The notes under the pieces are model-generated. The model searched no databases, had not been told where the DNA came from, and saw only the letters and a list, made by a program, of their open reading frames with translations. From NCBI GenBank assembly GCA_024231955.1, contig JAAEPZ010000012.1:1-64000 (forward strand): 64,000 nucleotides of DNA. Direction: 5' to 3'. Below are positions 17,367 through 25,713 of the stretch, piece after piece (position 1 is the first letter of the stretch; the number at the start of each line of letters is the position of its first letter). This stretch comes from a bacterium. Its GTDB lineage: Bacteria > Krumholzibacteriota > Krumholzibacteriia > JACNKJ01. The position numbers were made by a program, and so were the translations under genes.

Positions 17367-18035
17367 TCATTCATTCTGCCATTCTCTAATCTCGTATCTG
17401 ACTCGCACTTTCCCCGGGTCGAATGTAATCAGCGATCCAGGCACCTCCAGCTCCACCTCCAGTTCGCCATTTGTCGTTTTATCAGCCAGATTGATGGGCT
17501 TCGTGCGCACATAGTTCCTGTGCTCCACCTGTGCCCTGGGGCCTCTGGCGGTGACGGTTGAAGGCTCAGTGGGCAGATCAGGATTCATCAACCTGTAGGG
17601 ATGTCGCGGCTCTCGCCCCACAACCACGAAAACGGGGACCTCGATCTCCATCACCTCAGCCAGGTGGATCTCAATATCCCTGGGCTGGATATCCAGGACT
17701 GCCCCCGTGAATTGTCGCGGCAGATCAAGGAGCTCCTGTCGCAGCGCGATCGAGAGCGGCTCATCCGTCTCAGTCAATGCGATCTGGGGCGCCATACGTG
17801 GCGGCTGCAGTCGGAACCACAGCAGGCGGCGAGCTGAAGCATTGAAAGTTATGGTGACGGTCTCCGGCGGCGGGATGATGTACATCAGGTTGGCGGGCAC
17901 ATCGGGCAGGACTACGGGCACCTGCACCTGGCGCACGACTTCGCGCTGCCCGGCCACAATCAGCCAGAGAAAGGTCGCCAGGGCCAGGCTGGTCACCTTG
18001 ATCGGCAGATTGCGGGTGAGCATTTTCAACATCAT
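17367..18035 (-). CDS. YbbR-domain (CdaR-like) protein
   Basis: 222 residues: one N-terminal membrane anchor (~residues 10-29, IKVTSLALATFLWLIVAGQ) then extracytoplasmic YbbR repeats. The anchor sequence followed by QREVVRQVQVPV matches YbbR/CdaR proteins, which in Firmicutes regulate the di-adenylate cyclase CdaA. No cdaA is adjacent here. The ATG overlaps the amidase stop codon (ATGA), so the two exported envelope proteins are translationally coupled. Confidence 0.8.
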   Translation of the reverse strand: MMLKMLTRNLPIKVTSLALATFLWLIVAGQREVVRQVQVPVVLPDVPANLMYIIPPPETVTITFNASARRLLWFRLQPPRMAPQIALTETDEPLSIALRQELLDLPRQFTGAVLDIQPRDIEIHLAEVMEIEVPVFVVVGREPRHPYRLMNPDLPTEPSTVTARGPRAQVEHRNYVRTKPINLADKTTNGELEVELEVPGSLITFDPGKVRVRYEIREWQNE

Positions 18036-19591
18036 TGCACGCTCCCGGCTTGACTATCCGGCTGAATGACCAGTTTTTGCCCGGGATGCAGGATTGAGTT
18101 GCGGTTCAACCGGTTCGCCTCAAGGAGCGACTCGACCGTCACGCCGTAGCGGCTGGCGATACGGGTCAGGCTCTCCCCTCTGCGCACCTTGTGGATCACA
18201 GGTTGCGCAATACCGGCGACCACAAGCAGTTTCTGACCGACCGACAGTCGATCCGGCCTCTTGATATTGTTCACGCTCATCAGATCATCCACACTCACCC
18301 CGAAACGTTTGGCAATACGCGACAGGCTGTCGCCCCGCCGCACCTTGTACATCAGCTTCTCGTTCTCGGAGAATAACGGATCGAACAGGGTGGCGGGGAA
18401 CTTTTTGAAATAGGTCTCCACAGAACGGGACAACCATTTCGCCAGAGTATCCAATCCGCTGTCGCTGTTGAGGAGTTTGCGATCGTTGTTGTTGGTCATG
18501 AACCCGACCTCCACCAGGATCGACGGCATACTCAACATCTTGCAGACAGCGAAGTTAGCACGTTTCACCTGCCGCTGGGATCTCAACCCCTTGTCACGTT
18601 TGGCCTCCTGCCAGACGATATTGGCCAGCAATCGGCTTCTCTCGATGGACCGACTCAACTTTTCGCCGAGAACCAGTTTGACCTGCTCCTCATTCGCCGC
18701 CGGATGGACACCACCCACCAGGTCGGACCGGTTTTCCAGATCCGCCACGGCCTGCGCCGCCCGGCTGGTGGCACCCTTGGTCGACAGGTAGTAGACCTCA
18801 ACCCCGCGGGCGGACCTGTTGGGCGCCGTGTTGCTGTGTATGCTGATCAGCATATCGGCATCTGTCTCGTTGGCCAGTTTGCGTCGCTGGGAAAGTTCGA
18901 TAAAGTAGTCGCCATCCCGAATCAGAACGCAACGGAAGCCGGGGATCGCATCGATCTTCCGCTTCAGACGTCGAGCGATGTCCATAGTGATCCGCTTCTC
19001 ATACAGACCGCGATAAACGGCACCGGGATCCTCCCCCCCATGGCCCGCATCTATGGCGATAACGATTTCACGTTTGAAGTCTGAGGGGATAGGTGCCGTC
19101 CGGACACGGGGCTTGACGGCAATAGGGGGATCGGGTTTGGATTCGGGAATTGTCTCCTCGACAGGCGGAGATGAACTGTCGGGGGCACCCCTCTGCTCGG
19201 GGAAGATATCAATCACAATTCGCTGCGGCTTGCGTCCGGGAATTGGATCCAGCGCAAAATAGCGGTACTTGTACTCGCCGCTCAAATCGATAACGACCTG
19301 TGCGCCACTGTTCAACTCATTGCAGCGGACACGGTCAATGAGTTTGTCCCCCACCTTCCTGACATCGGTGGCGCAGCTGAAATTCCCGCCGGCCACGTCG
19401 ATGACGACCCGTTCCGGCTTTGTTCGCGTACTGACCCTGTACGTATATTGCCCCTGCAGATCCAGTACGATGCGTGTGTGGCCTGGAGCGGTCCAGTAGC
19501 GGATACCGGTCACCTGGACATCTTTGGCGGCAGAAAGAGACGTGGCGGGAAGGATGAGTAGCCATGCCAGAAGGTTAAATATCCGCTTCAT
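18032..19591 (-). CDS. N-acetylmuramoyl-L-alanine amidase with AMIN and two LysM domains
   Basis: Periplasmic cell-wall amidase cutting between MurNAc and the stem peptide. From the ATG at 19589-19591: signal peptide (~1-21), AMIN domain (~25-125), Pro/Ser-rich linker, Amidase_3 catalytic domain (VIAIDAGHGGEDPGA holds the first zinc His; MLISIHSNTAPN a second; ILVEVGFMTN the catalytic Glu), then two LysM modules (~418-465 and ~472-515). Most AmiC-type enzymes lack the C-terminal LysM pair. An upstream in-frame ATG lies inside DUF523 and is rejected. Followed by the YbbR gene. Confidence 0.93.
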   Translation of the reverse strand: MKRIFNLLAWLLILPATSLSAAKDVQVTGIRYWTAPGHTRIVLDLQGQYTYRVSTRTKPERVVIDVAGGNFSCATDVRKVGDKLIDRVRCNELNSGAQVVIDLSGEYKYRYFALDPIPGRKPQRIVIDIFPEQRGAPDSSSPPVEETIPESKPDPPIAVKPRVRTAPIPSDFKREIVIAIDAGHGGEDPGAVYRGLYEKRITMDIARRLKRKIDAIPGFRCVLIRDGDYFIELSQRRKLANETDADMLISIHSNTAPNRSARGVEVYYLSTKGATSRAAQAVADLENRSDLVGGVHPAANEEQVKLVLGEKLSRSIERSRLLANIVWQEAKRDKGLRSQRQVKRANFAVCKMLSMPSILVEVGFMTNNNDRKLLNSDSGLDTLAKWLSRSVETYFKKFPATLFDPLFSENEKLMYKVRRGDSLSRIAKRFGVSVDDLMSVNNIKRPDRLSVGQKLLVVAGIAQPVIHKVRRGESLTRIASRYGVTVESLLEANRLNRNSILHPGQKLVIQPDSQAGSVQ

Positions 19592-20078
19592 GGCGCTCCC
19601 CGAGAATTGACGCAAGTTCTTTGTCCTCTTCACTGATTACTGTGATACCTTCGCTTGCCAGCAGGGCTGCGCACACTCCGCGCCCTGGAATCGATCGACC
19701 TTTGTGCGAAAGTTCACCTACACCGCACGAAGGGCTCCGTTCCTTGAGAATCGCCATCGAGCAGGAGTAGAGCCGGGCCAGAGCCAGACACTCATGCGCC
19801 CCCCGGACGAATTCATCGGTGCGGTCCAGTCCAGCTGTATCAATCACCTTCGCACGTCCCGCCAGGACATCCGCTCCATCGCCGCCGTCAATCTCGGCGG
19901 CAGCGCGCGGCGTCGTCAAGCCGCCCATCTGCTCCGGGCAGACTGGCACGATCTCAATACTACCGATAGCGGCTTTTACCGCAGAGTGCGGTTGGGATCC
20001 ACAATCATAGCGACATCGGATACCAAGTAGGCAGGCGCTGACGAGTATGGTGCGGTGATCTGAAGGCTGACTGTCCAT
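19575..20078 (-). CDS. DUF523 family protein
   Basis: 167 residues of the DUF523/YbbK type. Cysteine motifs are present: SACLLGIRCRYDC near the N-terminus, VPVCPEQMGGL, and LKERSPSCG. Function unknown; the Cys pattern suggests metal or cofactor binding. AGGAG lies 5 nt before the ATG. The 3' end overlaps the amidase start by 17 nt. Confidence 0.88.
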   Translation of the reverse strand: MDSQPSDHRTILVSACLLGIRCRYDCGSQPHSAVKAAIGSIEIVPVCPEQMGGLTTPRAAAEIDGGDGADVLAGRAKVIDTAGLDRTDEFVRGAHECLALARLYSCSMAILKERSPSCGVGELSHKGRSIPGRGVCAALLASEGITVISEEDKELASILGERHEADI

Positions 20079-20135
20079 GACAACTCCTGGCGGGATTCAA
20101 GCCCGCTGACCACCAGTTAGCCGCAGAGTTGAAAA

Positions 20136-21047
20136 TCAGTCAACGATGAATTCTTTGGAAAGGATATATCGTGAGGGATTATGGGAATCCTTGCTCTCGA
20201 TTACCTCATAATGGAGATGGGGACCAGTCGAGCGACCGGTATTGCCGACAGTGGCGATTATCTCTCCACGGGCCACTTTCTGCCCCTTGCTGACCATAAT
20301 CAGGTCACAATGAGCATAACGGGTCTGAAAACCGTTTCCATGATCCAGGACAACCTCGTTGCCATACCCGCTATTGGAGCGACGAACCTTCTTGACCCGT
20401 CCATTGGCGGAGGCATATATCGGAGTACCGCGCCGAGCGGCGAAATCCAGCCCGTGATGCATGGATGGACGCCCCGTGAAGGGATCAACACGGCGGCCAT
20501 ACCGACTACTGATCCTCCCCCCCATAATGGGCCTGATGGAGGGGATCCGGGAGAGCGCCTCCTTGTCATCCCGAACCGCTTGGAGTACGTCCTGAGCGCT
20601 TGTTCTCAGAATCATCGCCTGACCGGACAGCCGCTCCAGACGCGTGTCCAGACCTGCAACCTCAGTACTCAGTTGCACCGGTGCGGGGCCACCAACACCA
20701 CCGGCGGTGATGTCCCGCTCCATCGCCTCAAGCCCCGTAAAATTCCGGGCCCAGCGCTGAACCTGATCGATCTCCTGCAAAACGGCCTCGACGCCGCCCG
20801 CCTTGTCCTCCACAATCCTGATGTCGCGGTGCAATCGCTGATTTTCCTCAGTCAGACGCTGCAGTTGCAGCATATCGGTGCTCCTGGCCAAGCCCAGGGC
20901 AGAGAGGGCAAGCAATACGACAAAGATTCCACCAACACTTCCCAACACCATACGCAGCTGCCAGGCTTTGAGCCGGACCTGCCGGATGGGGTGTTCAGTC
21001 TCCCGAATCAGCACAAATGTAAAGATTTGACTCTTTTTCTTGGCCAT
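20136..21047 (-). CDS. M23 family (LytM-type) peptidase
   Basis: Predicted inner-membrane-anchored peptidoglycan endopeptidase or its regulator. A basic N-terminus, a TM helix (~residues 33-56), a coiled coil (~60-100), and a C-terminal M23 domain. The zinc motif is complete: MHHGLDFAA (first His and Asp), then TRYAHCD and GPHLHYEV (H-x-H). So, unlike EnvC/NlpD-type regulators, it looks catalytically competent. The start is uncertain between ATG at 21045-21047 and GTG at 21057-21059. Upstream lies the terminator of the sigma-factor gene. Confidence 0.9.
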   Translation of the reverse strand: MAKKKSQIFTFVLIRETEHPIRQVRLKAWQLRMVLGSVGGIFVVLLALSALGLARSTDMLQLQRLTEENQRLHRDIRIVEDKAGGVEAVLQEIDQVQRWARNFTGLEAMERDITAGGVGGPAPVQLSTEVAGLDTRLERLSGQAMILRTSAQDVLQAVRDDKEALSRIPSIRPIMGGRISSRYGRRVDPFTGRPSMHHGLDFAARRGTPIYASANGRVKKVRRSNSGYGNEVVLDHGNGFQTRYAHCDLIMVSKGQKVARGEIIATVGNTGRSTGPHLHYEVIESKDSHNPSRYILSKEFIVD

Positions 21048-21173
21048 TGTCCTGGTCACATACAGAAGTAGGGTGTTGTCGAGTACCGCGACTGGATACA
21101 GTTCGCCCTTTTGAAGCGGCTACAACCTAGCAGGATTTATTCCGGGGCACCATGGGTAAAATAGGTTAGGAAT

Positions 21174-21207
21174 GAAAAAAGACGGGAGCGTTGGCTGGCT
21201 CCCGTCT
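21174..21207 (-). terminator. Terminator of the sigma-factor gene
   Basis: A 10-bp perfect stem (21180-21189 with 21198-21207) with an 8-nt loop followed on the minus strand by TTTTTT, 26 nt after the sigma-factor stop. Confidence 0.88.
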
Positions 21208-21232
21208 CTGAATCCCAAAATATCGGAGTTAA

Positions 21233-22093
21233 TCAGCTCTCAAGATAGCTCTTCAGAGCCTTCCCCTGCCGACATTGACGCAGCTTGTGGAGGGTCTCCT
21301 CCTTGATCTGGCGAATTCGCTCTCTGGTAAGGCTGAATCGCTGCCCGATACTCTCAAGTGTCTCAGGCATTTCGCGCCCGATGCCAAAGTAATAGGTCAG
21401 AATCTGCTTCTCCCGCTCGTCCAGAGTACCAAGGACTTTGGCGACATCCTCCGTGAGTGTCCTGGAATAGGTACCGCAATCCGTTCCCGGAGAGTTTTCA
21501 TCCTTCAGGTAATCCTTGAGGGGATTTTCCTCATCCTCTCCAAAAGACTCATCCATGGAGAGGGGAACATTGGCTATATTCAGGGTACCCCGCACCTCAC
21601 GTCGGCTAATTTTCAGACGTTCCGCGATTTCATCGACGCTGGGCTCTCTCCCGAGGTCCTGAGTCAACTTCTGCTGAACCTTACCAACACGATAGAGCGT
21701 TGTTGCGCGGTTGAGCGGAATACGGAAAATCCTGGATTGCTCTGCAAGGGCCTGCAGCATCGCCTGTCTTACCCACCAGACGGCATAGCTGATGAACTTG
21801 AATCCGCGCTTCTCATCGAATCTGTCAGCGGCTTTCATCAACCCGACATTGCCCTCATTGATGAGGTCTGTCAGGCTCAATCCCTGGCCCGCATACTGTT
21901 TTGCAACAGAGACAACGAATCGGAGATTGGATTTCACCAGAAGTTCCTGCGCTTCTGTATCACCTTCATGAATACGGCGGGCTAATTCACATTCCTGCTC
22001 ACGAGTGAGCAACGGAATGTCATGAATCTGTTTCAAGTATATGTCCAGACTCTTTTCGCCACTGTGCCGGATTGGTTCGCGGTAGGCTTTCAT
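21233..22093 (-). CDS. RNA polymerase sigma factor, RpoD/RpoS-like (group 2 type)
   Basis: About 286 residues with regions 1.2, 2, 3 and 4 but no region 1.1. Region 2 has AGQGLSLTDLINEGNVGLMKA and the -10 recognition/melting segment GFKFISYAVWWVRQAM; region 4 has TLESIGQRFSLTRERIRQI. The C-terminal HTH pattern fits recognition of standard -35/-10 promoters like those seen in this window. It may be the housekeeping sigma of a lineage with short RpoD or an alternative RpoS-like factor. The ATG at 22091-22093 has AAGGA 6 nt upstream. It lies after htrA, with two palindromes in its leader. Confidence 0.92.
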   Translation of the reverse strand: MKAYREPIRHSGEKSLDIYLKQIHDIPLLTREQECELARRIHEGDTEAQELLVKSNLRFVVSVAKQYAGQGLSLTDLINEGNVGLMKAADRFDEKRGFKFISYAVWWVRQAMLQALAEQSRIFRIPLNRATTLYRVGKVQQKLTQDLGREPSVDEIAERLKISRREVRGTLNIANVPLSMDESFGEDEENPLKDYLKDENSPGTDCGTYSRTLTEDVAKVLGTLDEREKQILTYYFGIGREMPETLESIGQRFSLTRERIRQIKEETLHKLRQCRQGKALKSYLES

Positions 22094-22111
22094 TGTCATT
22101 CCTTTCGCTGG

Positions 22112-22146
22112 GTCACGATTCGGATTCGTGACTGGAACCGTTCCAG
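22112..22146. repeat. Two abutting perfect palindromes in the sigma-factor leader
   Basis: GTCACGA-N7-TCGTGAC (22112-22132) and CTGGAAC-C-GTTCCAG (22132-22146) share one base. They sit 6 to 10 nt upstream of the sigma-factor Shine-Dalgarno, in the 84-nt gap after htrA. They could be operators or two RNA hairpins in the 5' leader. Confidence 0.6.
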
Positions 22147-22177
22147 CAGGGGTTTCAACCGTGGGGCGGGGGCCCCC

Positions 22178-23653
22178 CTACTTCTCCGGAGTTATAAAGA
22201 GAAAAGTCGAATAGGCTCTTCTCTGCACTAACAAGCCGATTCTCTTGTCCGACTTGCCAAACTTTCTTGCTGCGTCATTGAAGTCATCCATATCTTCAAT
22301 CTTGACGTTCTTTATCTTCTGGATCACATCGCCAACCCGCAGTTCCGCTAGCTGTGCCGGACTACCGATACGAATACGGGTAACGACCACACCGGAATCG
22401 GCTTCCAGATCCAGGCTCTCGACCAAACTGCTGGAGGAAACATCCTCAACCTCCATCCCGAACCAATCCGTCTCTTCCGTAGCCTGCATCTCGGCCAGAG
22501 AGGTTTCGTCCTCCGGGAATTCCATCAGTTCGATACTCATCTCGAGGACCTCGCCATCACGGTGAACACTGATCACAATCATGTCCCCCACGTTGCGCTC
22601 GGCCACCATGAAACGGAAACGGTCGACATCATCGACGGCTTGCTCATCAAGCCCGACGATTACATCCCCCTCCCGCAGTCCGGCACGATCAGCAGGTGTG
22701 CCGGAAACAACATCCTCAACCAGTATCCCTCTGTTGATCTCAAGCCCCAGAGCCTCGGCATAATCAGAGTCAAGCTCTCGAGGCATAACGCCCAGATAAG
22801 CGCGGATAACTCTACCATGATCGATCAGTTGAGGAATTATCTTGCTCGCCAGATTAATAGGGATAGCAAACCCTATCCCCTGGCCGGAAGCATTGATTGC
22901 GGTGTTGATACCAATGACCCGTCCCTCTATGTCAACGAGAGGACCGCCACTGTTTCCAAAATTAATCGCTGCATCTGTTTGGATGAAATCCTGATAGGTT
23001 GGTGCACTACCGGCGATCGCCAGATTGCTGCGCCCTTTTGCACTGATCACACCAACCGTTAGGGACCCTTCGAGCTCCCCCAGTGGATTCCCGATGGCGA
23101 TCGCCCAATCCCCAACCCGGGCTGTGTCACTATCCCCGTATTCGATGAAGGGAAAACGCCGGTCCTCACCATCGATGATCCCGATTACCGCCAGATCCGT
23201 GCGGGGATCGGTCCCAAGCACCTCCGCAGTGTATGAGTCCTTCTCCCCCGGAAGTGTGACCGAGATGGTTGTGGCGTCTTGAATGACATGATTGTTCGTG
23301 ATGATGATCCCCTGGTCACTCACCAGGAAACCGGATCCGGATCCAGGCACCATCCGCGGCTCCTGATTATCCTGCTGTCTGGGCATGAACTGCCGGAATT
23401 GCTCGAAGAAGGGATGATCCTGAAGGGAGCTGTCCATCTCACGGATGATCTCGATGGACACAACGGATGGGACAACAATTTCGGCAACTCGTCTGAACGG
23501 GCTTTGACCATTTTCGGTCAGTCCGGTATTGGCTGAGGCGTAAAGGGGGGAGGCCAACAGGCAGACAAAGGACAATACGATCAGGAGACTTGTGCTCCTA
23601 TTCTGCACAATTCGACGAAGTTCACTTCCCCAGTGCCGAGTATCGATATTCAC
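22178..23653 (-). CDS. HtrA/DegP-type periplasmic serine protease
   Basis: Trypsin-like protease-chaperone of the cell envelope. From a GTG at 23651-23653 (AAGGA 9 nt upstream) the protein is 491 residues: signal peptide (to ~residue 41), protease domain with the triad His122 (TNNHVIQD), Asp153 (RTDLAVI) and Ser235 (FGNSGGPL), then two PDZ domains (~270-365 and ~390-485). The triad and both PDZ domains are intact, the usual DegP/DegQ build. It precedes the sigma factor on the same strand. Confidence 0.94.
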   Translation of the reverse strand: MNIDTRHWGSELRRIVQNRSTSLLIVLSFVCLLASPLYASANTGLTENGQSPFRRVAEIVVPSVVSIEIIREMDSSLQDHPFFEQFRQFMPRQQDNQEPRMVPGSGSGFLVSDQGIIITNNHVIQDATTISVTLPGEKDSYTAEVLGTDPRTDLAVIGIIDGEDRRFPFIEYGDSDTARVGDWAIAIGNPLGELEGSLTVGVISAKGRSNLAIAGSAPTYQDFIQTDAAINFGNSGGPLVDIEGRVIGINTAINASGQGIGFAIPINLASKIIPQLIDHGRVIRAYLGVMPRELDSDYAEALGLEINRGILVEDVVSGTPADRAGLREGDVIVGLDEQAVDDVDRFRFMVAERNVGDMIVISVHRDGEVLEMSIELMEFPEDETSLAEMQATEETDWFGMEVEDVSSSSLVESLDLEADSGVVVTRIRIGSPAQLAELRVGDVIQKIKNVKIEDMDDFNDAARKFGKSDKRIGLLVQRRAYSTFLFITPEK

Positions 23654-23694
23654 TTTCGAGTATCCTTTCAGACTCCATTGCCCTCTATAACAGT

Positions 23695-23723
23695 ATCCTA
23701 CCGCTATTTCGGACGGCAATCAA
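23695..23723 (-). promoter_or_regulatory. Candidate sigma-70 promoter for htrA
   Basis: On the minus strand TTGATT (23718-23723) and TAGGAT (23695-23700) are 17 nt apart, about 40 nt upstream of the htrA GTG. Both boxes match consensus at four of six positions. Confidence 0.4.
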
Positions 23724-23865
23724 ATCATCATTCAAGGGTAATTGGGATCACAGCAGGTTCGACCTCTACCAACCTCTTTATTTCCAGTAAGTTCCAGATT
23801 TTACTTGGGTGCCGGCCCCGTTTGAATTATTTTCGGTCCCTCAGGGTTTCCCAACAGGAGGATTC

Positions 23866-24681
23866 ATGTCCCGAAACTCCGTATACTTCCTATCGGATGC
23901 GCACTTTTACAAAAGCAAAACCATCGAAGAGCGGAAAAAGCGTCAGGCATTCCGGGAATTCCTTGAGATGGCGAGCGACGCGGAGCACCTCTATATCGCC
24001 GGCGACCTCTTCGACTTCTGGTTTGAATACCGGAGAGTCGCCCCTACCGGCTTTGTTGATGTGTTATATCCTCTTCGAGAATTGTGTCTCAAAGGTACCC
24101 CGGTTACGATTCTTGGCGGCAATCATGATTACTGGCTTGGCCGGCACCTTGAAGAGGAGATAGGCTTGATTCTCGCCCCGGATGGGCTGGTCGCCGAGCA
24201 CCAGGGACGGAGATTGCTCATCGACCATGGCGATGAGGTCCTCAGCAATGATCGTAAGTATCTAATGCTGAAATCCGTCATCCGGAATCGTGTATTCATC
24301 GCCGCAGCAAAATACCTGCTTCACCCGGATTTCACAATGTGGGCAGCCGACAAACTTGCCGACGGCAGTCGCTATTTCGAACAGAGGGACAAAGAGGAGG
24401 GCCGCCCCTGTCGTTCACTAAGGCTGACCAGACTACTCGACAACACATTCGACATATTGATCCTTGGCCATCTCCATCTGAGCTTCCATTACAAATACCG
24501 GAACTGGGAGATACTCTGTCTTGGCGACTGGATCACTGCATTCAATCATGCCAAGCTCGAGAATGGCGTCATCAGCCTTCATGACAGACAGGGTGGGACC
24601 ATCGTGCCTGAAGCGATCGAGAACCCGGACATCACGCCGCGCAGCGGCAAAGTGGAATACGACTCTATCGGTGAAGATTAA
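23866..24681 (+). CDS. lpxH: UDP-2,3-diacylglucosamine diphosphatase family (LpxH-type)
   Basis: Metallophosphoesterase expected to convert UDP-2,3-diacylglucosamine to lipid X in lipid A synthesis. The motifs are SDAHF, GDLFDFW, GGNHDYW, DHGDE and GHLHLSF, with the GDLFDFW and GNHDYW combination typical of LpxH-like proteins. 271 residues from an ATG at 23866 with AGGAGG 4 nt upstream; a longer in-frame start lacks a ribosome-binding site. It is a lone plus-strand gene, divergent from htrA. A lipid A role implies LPS in this organism; a related pyrophosphatase function cannot be excluded. Confidence 0.85.
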   Translation: MSRNSVYFLSDAHFYKSKTIEERKKRQAFREFLEMASDAEHLYIAGDLFDFWFEYRRVAPTGFVDVLYPLRELCLKGTPVTILGGNHDYWLGRHLEEEIGLILAPDGLVAEHQGRRLLIDHGDEVLSNDRKYLMLKSVIRNRVFIAAAKYLLHPDFTMWAADKLADGSRYFEQRDKEEGRPCRSLRLTRLLDNTFDILILGHLHLSFHYKYRNWEILCLGDWITAFNHAKLENGVISLHDRQGGTIVPEAIENPDITPRSGKVEYDSIGED

Positions 24682-24712
24682 AAAGGGACGCCGACCAGTG
24701 GCCGACGTCCCT
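24680..24712 (-). terminator. Terminator of the PorV-like gene (between convergent genes)
   Basis: An imperfect hairpin AGGGACG...CGTCCCT with partial inner pairing is followed, on the minus strand, by TTTTTAA. It lies 22 nt after the PorV-like stop and starts at the lpxH stop codon; it could also slow plus-strand transcription, but there is no T-tract on that side. Confidence 0.7.
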
Positions 24713-24734
24713 GCCGAATAACTTCCGGATTACT

Positions 24735-25697
24735 CTAAAAATCCAGCGTCATCCCAAAGCGATGAGCGTTTCCCAGATCGTTGTCGACATTGAGGAAGGC
24801 ATAATCCAGTCTGTAGTTCTGCCAACGGATACCGGCACCAACACTGAGATCCTGAGAATCATATCCCAGTTTGTATCCGACACGGAGAGCTGCGCGCCCC
24901 CTGAAATCGTACTCTGCTCCAATGTGATGTCGGGCATTCATCGCCTTGCTTTCGCCGAGGGCATCATCTGTTTCGGAATCACTATCGCTCACCAGCAACA
25001 GATCATATGCCAGATAGAGTTCGCCCTCCGCAGGCTGGAAAGGCAGGTTGTAGGCACCGCCCAACTTGATGGTCCGAGGCGCATCGAACTGCTCGTTGAC
25101 GTAGCTGAATTTTCCCCCGAGGTTGAGTATTGCGGCAGCCACGGTCAACCCGGGGATCTCACCCCTGTACCGGATGCCCAGATCGAAGAGCAGACCCTTG
25201 GCATTCTCCTCGTACAAGCGGCTGTAGATCATCTTCATTGCGGCTCCAGCCTGCACACCGGACTTGATCTCCCGCCCATACCCGGCATGAACAGCCAGGT
25301 CGAATGCGGAGAAATGGCCAATCGGCGTGGCGCTGGGGGTATCTTCCCTCAGCTCCATTTCATCCATATTCAAGGCGGTAACGCCCACGGCAAATGTTCC
25401 CAGGGATGTGGGATGCGCAATACCGATGAATTCATGCCGCAGGGAGAGCATCCACTCGTTGTGCATCAGGTGCAGCTGCGTGTTCTCCAGAGCTGCGAGT
25501 CCCGCTGGATTCCAGTAGAGCGCCGTGGCGTCGTCGGCCATGGCCGTATAGGCTTCACCCATACCCGCAGCCCGCTCACCGACGCCAAGTCTCAGAAAAA
25601 GCAACCCCGATGTTCCAGGCTCGAAGGCTGTCGCAGCCGTAGTGCACAGAATCAGGATGACGAACATAGCAAGCAGGGTGTGAAGTCGCGCGGTCAT
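24735..25697 (-). CDS. PorV/PorQ-family (UPF0164-like) outer-membrane protein
   Basis: 320 residues: signal peptide (to ~residue 24, AATA|FEPG) followed by a beta-barrel of the FadL-like PorV type. The N-terminal block FLRLGVGERAAGMGEAYTAMADDATALYWNPAGLA is the family signature. In Bacteroidetes PorV is part of the type IX secretion attachment complex; homologues in other phyla occur without a full T9SS. It is 16 nt downstream of the giant M6-type gene, which ends in a sorting domain, so the two are one operon; a cargo/helper link is inference. Confidence 0.88.
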   Translation of the reverse strand: MTARLHTLLAMFVILILCTTAATAFEPGTSGLLFLRLGVGERAAGMGEAYTAMADDATALYWNPAGLAALENTQLHLMHNEWMLSLRHEFIGIAHPTSLGTFAVGVTALNMDEMELREDTPSATPIGHFSAFDLAVHAGYGREIKSGVQAGAAMKMIYSRLYEENAKGLLFDLGIRYRGEIPGLTVAAAILNLGGKFSYVNEQFDAPRTIKLGGAYNLPFQPAEGELYLAYDLLLVSDSDSETDDALGESKAMNARHHIGAEYDFRGRAALRVGYKLGYDSQDLSVGAGIRWQNYRLDYAFLNVDNDLGNAHRFGMTLDF

Positions 25698-25713
25698 CTA
25701 CACTCCTCCAGAA

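Noticed and set aside
22166..22178. GGGGGGCCCCC near the htrA stop as a terminator
   Set aside because: The palindrome has no loop and is not followed by a T-tract on the minus strand.
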